From: DATNBT01 sp964579765
GTDB lineage: Bacteria > Acidobacteriota > Vicinamibacteria > Vicinamibacterales > CAVVIG01
Reading direction: 5' to 3'
DNA: 14,457 bases
Assembly: GCA_964579765.1 (NCBI GenBank)
Contig: CAZOIK010000126.1
Location: 1-14,457, forward strand
A program made the position numbers and the translations under genes. Positions 1 to 6,375 of the stretch are shown one piece after another. The notes beneath the pieces were generated by a model. That model searched no databases, had not been told where the DNA came from, and saw nothing but the letters and a program-made list of their open reading frames with translations. How positions within the stretch are numbered: position 1 is the first letter of the stretch; each line of letters begins with the position of its first letter.

Positions 1-920
1 AAGGCGATCGTGGCGCCCGTCAGATCGGGCGCGCGCAGCGCGTGCGCGAGCGCGCGGCGCTGCAGCCGGCCGAGCTCCTCGACGAACTCGCGGCAGCTCA
101 TCGCGTCCGCGTTCCGGACGACGGCCAGATAGAGCGTCGTCTCGCTCTGAATCGTGAAGCCGAGGTTGACCGCGCCGTACACGTGGCGCGCGTCTTCCGC
201 GATCGTCGAGTTCAGGCGCGGATTGGCGGCGGCGAGCCGCACGAGCCGGTGCGCCATCATCGCGAGCAGCGGGCTGAGCAGCAGCTTCTCGCGTTTCTGG
301 TACGCCGCGGCCGCGGCCTCCCACGCGGAGGCGTCGTAGGCCGTCTCGACGTATGCCGGCACGGCCTCGTCGCGCTGCCAGATCACCGTGCGCATCATGC
401 CGCGCTCTTCCGGCGTCAACGGCTGAACGACGCCGTCGGCACGCGTCGAACCTTGCGAACCCCGGGCATCTCGCGAACCTCGCGAACCCAGATAGGCTTC
501 GACGTCGGCGACGGTCAGCCGCCCGCCCGCCGCTGGGACATCGGACGCGGACAACCCGTGCTTCGCGAGCAGCTGCGCGGCTTTCAGCGTCGGCTCTGCG
601 GCGACGCCGGCGATGCCGCCGCCCGCGGCCGATGCCGCCACGACAATCGACGGCTCGTCAACGTGAGGCGCCGGCTCGTCCGCGCTCGCCCCGAGCCACA
701 GCAGCACGGAGCCCACGTCGATCGTCTCATTGAGTGATTTGGTGATTTGGAGAACGACGCCGTCCCGATCCGACTCGACAGTGAAATTCGCCTTGTCGGT
801 TTCGACCTCCGCGACCGTCTGGCCCGCGCGCACCGCGTCGCCGGCCTTGACCATCAGCCGCACGAGGCGGACCGAATCGTCGTTGTTGTTCACACGGGGC
901 GTGTGGAGCGGCGTCGCCAT
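1..920 (-). CDS. 2-oxoacid dehydrogenase E2 (dihydrolipoamide acyltransferase), 3' end off window
   Basis: Acyltransferase core of a 2-oxoacid dehydrogenase complex: it takes the acyl group made by E1 onto a swinging lipoyl arm and passes it to CoA. The 306 visible residues show a lipoyl domain (about 1-78, lipoyl lysine K43 in ETDKA), a peripheral subunit-binding domain (about 109-145, EPTLKAAQLLAKHGL), a Gly/Ser/Arg linker (145-160) and the start of the catalytic domain (about 165 on). The catalytic His/Asp motif near the C-terminus would lie beyond the left edge. The ATG at 920 overlaps the E1 stop codon (TGATG sharing one A), so translation is probably coupled; I see no strong SD. The lipoyl domain has an unusual NNNDD stretch at 11-15. 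Whether the substrate is pyruvate, a branched-chain acid, acetoin or something specialised cannot be told from this fragment. Confidence 0.88.
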   Translation of the reverse strand, partial: MATPLHTPRVNNNDDSVRLVRLMVKAGDAVRAGQTVAEVETDKANFTVESDRDGVVLQITKSLNETIDVGSVLLWLGASADEPAPHVDEPSIVVAASAAGGGIAGVAAEPTLKAAQLLAKHGLSASDVPAAGGRLTVADVEAYLGSRGSRDARGSQGSTRADGVVQPLTPEERGMMRTVIWQRDEAVPAYVETAYDASAWEAAAAAYQKREKLLLSPLLAMMAHRLVRLAAANPRLNSTIAEDARHVYGAVNLGFTIQSETTLYLAVVRNADAMSCREFVEELGRLQRRALAHALRAPDLTGATIA

Positions 921-2956
921 CAGCGCCTGTCGGTGACGAACGGCACAAGCCGGTCAAACAGCGCGCGCTCGTCGATGAGCACCTGCGCCTCGAGGCGGCG
1001 CGCCGCAGGAATGGGCACCGGCGGCGGCGCGATGCGCGCCACACGGCCGCGGTACCGCGCGTCGAGCAGCGCCGCGGCCAGCTCCGATCCGAATCCAGGA
1101 CCGGAGGGCGCTTCCTCGACGATGGCAATACGCGCGCGATCGCGCAGCGCACGCAGCAGCGTCGCCTTCGGCAGCGGATGAAGCAACGCGGGCGCCACGA
1201 TCTCGACAACGAAGTCTTCGGCCTCGAGCGCGGCGGCCGCCCGCTCGGCCACCGGCAGCATGCCGCCATACGCGACGATCGTCAGGTCCGGCTCGCCGCC
1301 GCTCGCGCGGACGAGCGTAGGGAAAACGTCGGCGCCGAGATCGCACGGATCCGGCGCGGCGACGGCGTAGCCGGCCGGGTCGCACGCCTCGCCGTAGAGC
1401 AGCTTGTGCTCGAGGAACGCGACCGGGACGCGCCGGTCCACCGACGCGGCGAGCAGCGCGCCTGCGTCGTGGCGATGGCTGCCGAAGACGACGGTGAGCC
1501 CGGGCACGGCGGTCAGCAGCGGCTCCGGGTTCTGGCTGTGCGTCGGGCCGTAGCCGCGGCGTCCGCCCGCAGGCGTCCGGATGACGAGCGGCACCTCGCA
1601 GCCGGCGAACATCCCAGGGAACTTCACGGCGTGGTTGTAAATCTGATCCATCGCCAGCGAGATGAAATCCGCGAACATGATCTCGACGATCGGACGGAAT
1701 CCGGCGAGCGCGAGGCCGATACCGGCGCCGACGACGCCCGCTTCGCTGATGGGCGTCGAGAGCACCCGGCCTGGAAACGCCGACGACAGGCCGGCGGTCA
1801 CCTTGAACGCGCCGCCGTACGGATCGTGCAGGTCTTCGCCGAGCAGCACGACGTCGTCTCTCGTCTCGAGCAGCCGGTGCAGCGACGCGTTGAGCGACGC
1901 GCGGACGTTCCTCGCGGGCGCCGGCGACGGCGTGCCCGCCGGCCGGTTGTTTGCGACGGTCGCGGGGCCGTGGTCGCGCGCCGCGTGCGATTGGGCCCCG
2001 CGCCGCGCCGTCTCGTCGGCCTGCATCGCGCGCGCGTGGATCTCCCGGACGCGCGCGTGATTGCGCGCCTCGATGTCCGCGCGCTCGCCGGCGTCGAGCG
2101 CCGCGCCAAGGCGCGCCAGCGGATCGCGCCGGCGGACGGCGTCGAGTTCGGCGGCGTCGCGCAGATCGTCGCCTTTGCTGTGCGGCCCGAGTCTGGCCGT
2201 ACGGATGACGAGAAATCCGGGCTCACGCGACTCGCGCACGTCGCGCACGACGGCCTCGGCCGACTCGAACAGATCGTCGCGGCTGTCGTCGAGCTCCCAC
2301 GTCCTGACGCCGAACGCGCGGCCGCGCGCCGCAATCGATCCGCCAATCGTCGCGGCGGTGGGCGTCGTCTGCGCGATGCCGTTGTGCTCGACGACAAACA
2401 GCATCGGGACGCGCCAGACGGATGCGAGATTCAGGCTCTCGTAGATCAGCCCTTCGCCGAGCGTGCCGTCGCCGACCATGCACGCGACGATCGATCGCGA
2501 CGCCCGCATCCGTCGCGCGAGCGCGAGGCCCGCGCCGATTGCGGTCATCCCCGCCTGCACGCCGTTGCTGTGGAAGTGGCGGAACGCGAGATGCTGGCTG
2601 CCGCCGATGCCGCCGCAAATGCCGTCCTCACGTCCCATGATCTCGCGCACGAGCGCTTCGAATTCGCCGGCGTACGTCAGGAAGTGCCCGTGGTTCCGAT
2701 GATTCGACAGCACCACGTCGTCGGGATCGTCGAGCGCGCGGACGACGCTCATCTGGCAGAGCTCCTGTCCGAGGCACGTGTGCGTCGTGCCCGACAGCAG
2801 GCCTTTGCTGAACAGATCGAGCAGCAGCTGCTCGGTGAGCCGGATGAGATGGCCGAACGCGTACAACACCGGGCGGTCGAGCGGGAGAATCGGTTTGCCG
2901 TGCGCGTCGCGCGCGATGCCGGGAATGGTCGTGTGCGCTTCGCAGAGCTCGGTCAT
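920..2956 (-). CDS. 2-oxoacid dehydrogenase E1, alpha and beta subunits fused in one chain
   Basis: Thiamine-diphosphate-dependent decarboxylase that starts the 2-oxoacid dehydrogenase reaction and acylates the E2 lipoyl arm encoded by the next gene. From the ATG at 2956 it has 678 residues. The alpha half (about 28-310) carries a HRNHG segment (86-90) and the ThDP/Mg motif GDG (162-164), ending in HN (191-192) rather than the usual NN. An Ala/Pro/Arg-rich linker spans about 311-349. The beta half (350-678) has LLGEDL, SEAG with the expected catalytic Glu at 405, and GPTHSQ (470-475). Alpha and beta are separate genes in many complexes; here they are one chain. An in-frame ATG at 3061 would add 35 residues, but that extension looks non-homologous and would run through the candidate promoter at 2975-2990, so I prefer 2956. 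No SD is visible before either start. The gene overlaps E2 by one base; no E3 is in view. Acetoin dehydrogenase is one possible identity, unproven. Confidence 0.9.
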   Translation of the reverse strand: MTELCEAHTTIPGIARDAHGKPILPLDRPVLYAFGHLIRLTEQLLLDLFSKGLLSGTTHTCLGQELCQMSVVRALDDPDDVVLSNHRNHGHFLTYAGEFEALVREIMGREDGICGGIGGSQHLAFRHFHSNGVQAGMTAIGAGLALARRMRASRSIVACMVGDGTLGEGLIYESLNLASVWRVPMLFVVEHNGIAQTTPTAATIGGSIAARGRAFGVRTWELDDSRDDLFESAEAVVRDVRESREPGFLVIRTARLGPHSKGDDLRDAAELDAVRRRDPLARLGAALDAGERADIEARNHARVREIHARAMQADETARRGAQSHAARDHGPATVANNRPAGTPSPAPARNVRASLNASLHRLLETRDDVVLLGEDLHDPYGGAFKVTAGLSSAFPGRVLSTPISEAGVVGAGIGLALAGFRPIVEIMFADFISLAMDQIYNHAVKFPGMFAGCEVPLVIRTPAGGRRGYGPTHSQNPEPLLTAVPGLTVVFGSHRHDAGALLAASVDRRVPVAFLEHKLLYGEACDPAGYAVAAPDPCDLGADVFPTLVRASGGEPDLTIVAYGGMLPVAERAAAALEAEDFVVEIVAPALLHPLPKATLLRALRDRARIAIVEEAPSGPGFGSELAAALLDARYRGRVARIAPPPVPIPAARRLEAQVLIDERALFDRLVPFVTDRR

Positions 2957-2974
2957 GTGTTCAACGGCCCCGGC

Positions 2975-2990
2975 AGCAACTTCAGTGCCA
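2975..2990 (-). promoter_or_regulatory. Candidate sigma-54 -24/-12 promoter for the E1-E2 operon
   Basis: The minus strand reads TGGCACTGAAGTTGCT, against the RpoN consensus TGGCACG-N4-TTGCW: 11 of 12 defined positions match, with the exact GG-N10-GC spacing. The implied +1 is near 2964, only 8 nt before the ATG at 2956, so the mRNA would be almost leaderless, which fits the missing SD. Known biology: acetoin dehydrogenase (aco) operons in Bacillus and Ralstonia are sigma-54 dependent. That is suggestive only. Confidence 0.5.
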
Positions 2991-3119
2991 GATGAGGTGT
3001 GCGTGCGACCCGGGTCGCCTCCGGCTCCAGCGGGACTGCGATAAGCAAATGTTTTCCGCAAAAGAGTCGGAGCATTCCCAGCGCGCGCGTTCCGGCCTTA
3101 TCGGCACGCTTGCAAAGGC

Positions 3120-3135
3120 AGGCACATCGGTTGCT
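3120..3135 (+). promoter_or_regulatory. Candidate sigma-54-like promoter for the methyltransferase gene
   Basis: AGGCACATCGGTTGCT keeps GGCAC, the 10-base GG-to-GC spacing and TTGCT; the first T and the G of GGCACG differ. The predicted +1, about 3146, is 2 nt before the ATG at 3148, which would give a leaderless mRNA. A second GGCACG-TTGCA-like string lies just upstream (3102-3114) with the wrong spacing. Confidence 0.4.
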
Positions 3136-3147
3136 TCGAGCCGGACG

Positions 3148-4050
3148 ATGAGGCTGACCGACTACAGACACGAAGACTGCGCGAAGCGGCTGACGCGGAT
3201 CCTGGCGCCCCGGACCGGCGACCTGGCGCAGGAACTCGAGCTCGAGATCGCCGAGTACATGTCGCTGCCCATGGCGGACGTCCGCTCGCGACTGGCGCGC
3301 GCGACCGAGACCTTCACTGAGGAATGGAAACAGCGCGTCGCCGATCCGGCCGACGAACGCGCGGTCACGCGGTTCTACAACGAGTCGCAGACCGAGCTGT
3401 TCGATCTGGCGCAGTGGCACGCGACCGACCCGATTCACTGCCGCGCGTTGATGTGCGCGGACCTCGCCCGCCGCAACGGCGGATCGCGCTATCTCGACTA
3501 CGGAGCCGGAATCGGCTCCGACGCGCTCGTGTTCGCCGACGAAGGCTTCGAGGTCACGCTCGCCGACGTCGCGGAGCCGCTGCTGGCGTTCGCGCGCTGG
3601 CGCTGCGAGCGGCGCGGAATCCGCGTGAAGACGATCGACCTCAAACGCGAGACGCCGCCGCGGCGGTCATTCGACGTCGCCGTGTGCTTCGACGTCCTCG
3701 AGCACGTGCACCGCCCGCTGAAGACGCTCGACGGGATCGGCCGGTCGCTCAGGCCGGGCGGCCTGCTCTTCGTCCACGCGCCCTTCGGGGAGGATCCCGA
3801 TCGCCCGATGCACGTCGTCCACAGCGACGTGATTACGCCGCGGATGCGATCGGTGGGGTTCAACTATCGCGGCGACCTCGAGGAGGCGTTCCCGGACTGG
3901 CTCTGGAAGCCGCACGTGTACGAGGCTTTCGACGTCACGACGATCGATCGGCTCGGCTACCGGGTGTACGACTCGTGGTTCGGACGCCGACTCGGCGAGC
4001 CGATCGCGCGCGCCTATCGCCTGCTGCGTCCGAACCACTACGCCGCCTGA
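3148..4050 (+). CDS. Class I SAM-dependent methyltransferase, substrate unknown
   Basis: A 300-residue soluble protein with a Rossmann-type methyltransferase core. Motif I is LDYGAGIGSD (116-125), the beta-2 acidic end is VTLADV (about 136-141), motif II is FDVAVCFDVLEHV (175-187), and LRPGGLLFVHAPFG (about 201-214) is the post-II strand and loop typical of Methyltransf_11/23-type small-molecule enzymes. The first 110 residues are an accessory helical region I cannot assign; the C-terminus (WLWKPHVYEAF, YDSWFGRRLGEP) probably shapes the acceptor pocket. The frame stays open upstream to an ATG at 2992, but that extension is low-complexity and would overlap the opposing E1 promoter region, so the ATG at 3148 is chosen although no SD precedes it. 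It is divergent from E1 and converges on the CBM6 gene with a 7-bp gap. The methyl acceptor cannot be inferred. Confidence 0.85.
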   Translation: MRLTDYRHEDCAKRLTRILAPRTGDLAQELELEIAEYMSLPMADVRSRLARATETFTEEWKQRVADPADERAVTRFYNESQTELFDLAQWHATDPIHCRALMCADLARRNGGSRYLDYGAGIGSDALVFADEGFEVTLADVAEPLLAFARWRCERRGIRVKTIDLKRETPPRRSFDVAVCFDVLEHVHRPLKTLDGIGRSLRPGGLLFVHAPFGEDPDRPMHVVHSDVITPRMRSVGFNYRGDLEEAFPDWLWKPHVYEAFDVTTIDRLGYRVYDSWFGRRLGEPIARAYRLLRPNHYAA

Positions 4051-4057
4051 GGCGACG

Positions 4058-5872
4058 TCACCGCACGACGAAGGTCGCCTCGATCGGATAGTGGTCCGAC
4101 TCGCCGCCGGTACCGGTGTTGACGACGCTCGTCGTCGGCGTGGCGCGGCCGCTCGCGTCGGAGAACCAGTAGTCGATCTTCATGTTGGGGTTGGGCAGCA
4201 GCGCCGTGAACTTGAAGCCCTGCCCGACCGCGTTCCACGAGTCCACGAAGCTCGGCGACATGCCCTGTGTCGTGTCGATCTGATCGGCGTCGGCGTTGAA
4301 GTCGCCGGCGGCGATCTGCGGCGCCGAGTACTGGCTGGCCCACGCCTTCAGATCGCGCATCGAGTTGTAGCGCGCCTGCGCGTCGTTGGCGCAGCCGCCG
4401 GTCTGCAGGTGCGTCAGGAACACCTGCACCGGCAGGCCGTTCACGCTGATCTGCGCGCGGAGTCCGACGCGCGCCGAGGTCCAGCAGTCGGCGTACGGGA
4501 AGTACTTCGAGCTGCTGTTCTGAATCGGATGCGTCGAGAAAATGCCGATGCCCTGATACCACTGCGCCGTGCACGAGCTGCCGTTCCAGTTGCCGGGCGC
4601 GCAGTGCGTGGCGAACGCGCCGTACCAGGTCTGGCCGGTCTGCTTCTGCAGCTCGTCGATGTAGGTGCTGAACCAGGTGTCGTAGGCCTCGACGATGGTG
4701 ATCACCTCGGGCCGCGGACCGCTGGCGAGCAGAAGGTCGATGGCGCGCCGCGCGTGCCCTTCCGAGCTGTCGTCGATGCGGATGTTCCAGTGCGCGACGG
4801 GAAGGATCGTGCCCGACGACGAGTATGAGCTGGTCGAGGACGTCGAGGAAGACGACGAGCCGGACGCGACCGTCACCGAGTCGAGGTTGACGCCGCCCGT
4901 ATCCCAGAGCACCGTCATCTGCTGCGTGCCCGCGGCGAGCGTCGCCGTGAAGCTCACGGTCGTCCAGCTCTGCCACCCGCCGGTCGAAGGCACGCTCTGC
5001 TGGTGCCACACGCCGCTCGCGCCGTTGAAGCCGACGTGCATCGTGCCGCCGCCCGCCGACGCCACGCGGAGCTGAATGGTATAGGTGCCGGTGCTGCCGA
5101 CGTTGACGGTGTAGTTCGTCCACTCGCCGGGCGCCGTCCAGCCGATGTCGTAGCCGCCGCCCGAGGCCGACTCGATGTCAACGCCCGTCTGCCGGTACGC
5201 GCCGCCGCTGTTGGTCCCGTTCGTGTCGTGATATGCGACGCCTTCGCCGCCGTTGTCGAAGTCTTCCGCCTGGACCGTGCCCGGCACGCTTGCCGGCGAT
5301 CCGTGGTACGGCGACAGCGACGAGCTTGTCGCGGTCGATCCTCCACCCGATCCGCCTGACACGGCGACGTAGTCGAGGTTGTAGCCGGCAGTGTCGGCGA
5401 GCAGCGTCATCAGCTGGTTGCCCGCGCCGAGCGTCGCCGTGAAGCTGACCGTCGTCCAGTTCTGCCAGCCGCCGGTCGCCGGCACGGTGACCGTCTGCCA
5501 GACGTTGCTCGGGCCGTTGAAGCCGACGTGCAGCGTGCCGCCGTTCGGCGACGCGACACGCACCTGAACCGTATAGCTGCCGGCGCTCGCGACGTTCACG
5601 CTGTAGTTGAGCCACTCGCCGGCGGCGATCCAGCCGATGTCGTAGCCGCTGGCGCCGGCTTCGATGTCCACGCCGCCCGATCGATACGCGCCGCCCACGT
5701 TGTTGGGCCCGCTGTCGTGATAGGCGACGCCTTCGCCGCCGTTGTCGTAGCTTTCGGCCTGCACCGTGCCAGGCAGCGTGACGGGCGTCCCGGAATATGG
5801 CGTGCTCGACGCGGACGCGCGGAGCGCAGCGCACAGACAGATCGCCAGCGTGAACGAGAGCGTTCGCTTCAT
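4058..5872 (-). CDS. Secreted double-CBM6 endonuclease/exonuclease/phosphatase-family protein
   Basis: A 604-residue exported protein. Residues 1-22 form a signal peptide (KR, then a hydrophobic stretch ending ASA). Two CBM6-type carbohydrate-binding modules follow (about 27-172 and 186-335), each with GEGVAYHD, YDIGW and GEW-NY motifs, then a Ser/Thr linker (337-354). The C-terminal domain (356-604) has the EEP (DNase I-like) signature: HWNIR with N363, VEAYD with E395, THLQ with H488, GDFN with D524 and N526, DYWFSD with D567, and SDHYP with D593 and H594. All expected metal and catalytic residues appear present. The reaction is probably hydrolysis of a phosphodiester or phosphomonoester; DNase, sphingomyelinase-like or inositol-phosphatase activity cannot be separated here. 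The ATG at 5872 is chosen because GGAGG lies 4 nt upstream and the signal peptide begins there; an upstream in-frame ATG at 5917 lacks both. Several Cys in the catalytic domain (C424, C434, C463, C494) would suit disulfides. Confidence 0.88.
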   Translation of the reverse strand: MKRTLSFTLAICLCAALRASASSTPYSGTPVTLPGTVQAESYDNGGEGVAYHDSGPNNVGGAYRSGGVDIEAGASGYDIGWIAAGEWLNYSVNVASAGSYTVQVRVASPNGGTLHVGFNGPSNVWQTVTVPATGGWQNWTTVSFTATLGAGNQLMTLLADTAGYNLDYVAVSGGSGGGSTATSSSLSPYHGSPASVPGTVQAEDFDNGGEGVAYHDTNGTNSGGAYRQTGVDIESASGGGYDIGWTAPGEWTNYTVNVGSTGTYTIQLRVASAGGGTMHVGFNGASGVWHQQSVPSTGGWQSWTTVSFTATLAAGTQQMTVLWDTGGVNLDSVTVASGSSSSSTSSTSSYSSSGTILPVAHWNIRIDDSSEGHARRAIDLLLASGPRPEVITIVEAYDTWFSTYIDELQKQTGQTWYGAFATHCAPGNWNGSSCTAQWYQGIGIFSTHPIQNSSSKYFPYADCWTSARVGLRAQISVNGLPVQVFLTHLQTGGCANDAQARYNSMRDLKAWASQYSAPQIAAGDFNADADQIDTTQGMSPSFVDSWNAVGQGFKFTALLPNPNMKIDYWFSDASGRATPTTSVVNTGTGGESDHYPIEATFVVR

Positions 5873-6008
5873 GTGTCCTCCGGCCCGTTGCCGAGAACCG
5901 CAGCGCCGTTTGGACACACGTCGAACGTGAACCCGGTTGAGCTGCGCGACAGACGACGGGCTGTTTTAGAAAATCTTCAGCGTGAAGGTGTTGCTCGCGC
6001 GGCCGTGG

Positions 6009-6024
6009 TGCAAGGCACGAGCCG
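6009..6024 (-). promoter_or_regulatory. Candidate sigma-54-like promoter for the CBM6-EEP gene
   Basis: The minus strand reads CGGCTCGTGCCTTGCA: GGC-CG, the exact GG-N10-GC spacing and TTGCA match the RpoN consensus; the first T and the A of CAC differ (10 of 12). The predicted +1, near 5998, gives a 125-nt leader that includes the GGAGG SD. Confidence 0.4.
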
Positions 6025-6089
6025 ACTGTGCCGTCAACTCGACACTTCCGTCAGCGGTACCGTTTTTCTTCGAGTTTTGCGGTCGAGGT

Positions 6090-6106
6090 TTTCGCTCTCA
6101 GCGAAA
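6090..6106. promoter_or_regulatory. Perfect 7-bp dyad, possible activator-binding site
   Basis: TTTCGCT-CTC-AGCGAAA. It sits about 100 bp upstream of the predicted CBM6-EEP start and about 225 bp upstream of the predicted start of the large plus-strand gene, distances at which enhancer-type activators of sigma-54 promoters bind. Without a U-tract a terminator role is unlikely. The activator role is inference. Confidence 0.3.
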
Positions 6107-6296
6107 CACGCGGGTATGAGCGCAGCAGAACTTACCTGCCGAGCCGCAAGATCTACACGACGAAATCTCATCAATACTGAAACTCATCTAGCAACTCTGT
6201 CACGAGCTGATCACATACGTAAGTCGCGGCCGATTCGCGTACGGCGCACTCGACAAATCATCTCCGAAAACTGAAGCGCGGTTTCGAATCCGTCGG

Positions 6297-6312
6297 AGGT
6301 ACAGCTCTTGCG
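6297..6312 (+). promoter_or_regulatory. Weak sigma-54-like element upstream of the large repeat protein
   Basis: AGGTACAGCTCTTGCG has GG-N10-GC spacing, AC at positions 5-6 and TTGC, but misses four consensus bases. The predicted +1, near 6323, would put the hairpin at 6326-6343 at the very 5' end of the mRNA. The GGAGGT here (6295-6300) can also be read as an SD for a short leader ORF, so this is the least certain of the eight sites. Confidence 0.28.
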
Positions 6313-6325
6313 CTTGAGACTCAGC

Positions 6326-6343
6326 ATCGGCGCAAACGCCGAT
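6326..6343 (+). promoter_or_regulatory. Leader hairpin ahead of the DUF1349-repeat gene
   Basis: ATCGGCG-CAAA-CGCCGAT, a perfect 7-bp stem with a 4-base loop, followed by a C5T4 run, 32 nt before the ATG. It may be a 5' stabilising hairpin or a weak attenuator; the U-run is too short for a confident intrinsic terminator. Confidence 0.4.
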
Positions 6344-6375
6344 TCCCCCTTTTCAGTTCGTAGAGGTACACGACG

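Larger units (their letters stand above)
5873..6375. other. 503-bp divergent intergenic region between two secreted-protein genes
   Basis: Visibly more AT-rich than the flanking genes and without a convincing ORF. It holds the SD of the CBM6 gene (GGAGG, 5877-5881 on the minus strand), a candidate sigma-54 site for each gene (6009-6024 minus, 6297-6312 plus), a perfect 7-bp dyad between them (6090-6106), and a leader hairpin (6326-6343). The stretch from about 6107 to 6290 holds nothing I can name beyond a TGATCA palindrome. Confidence 0.7.

Noticed and set aside
1940..1955. GG-N10-GC/TTGC match on the plus strand
   Set aside because: It lies within the E1 coding region, antisense to it, with no gene start nearby. 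It shows the motif's chance background.
1178..2995. 605-codon plus-strand open frame opposite E1
   Set aside because: It is antisense to a clearly conserved ThDP enzyme and has the Arg-rich, low-complexity composition of a GC-driven shadow frame.
6280..6375. Cyclic-di-GMP (GEMM-like) riboswitch in the leader of the repeat-protein gene
   Set aside because: The GGCGCAAACGCC string recalls GEMM, but the second helix and the conserved receptor-helix elements are absent; it is a simple hairpin.
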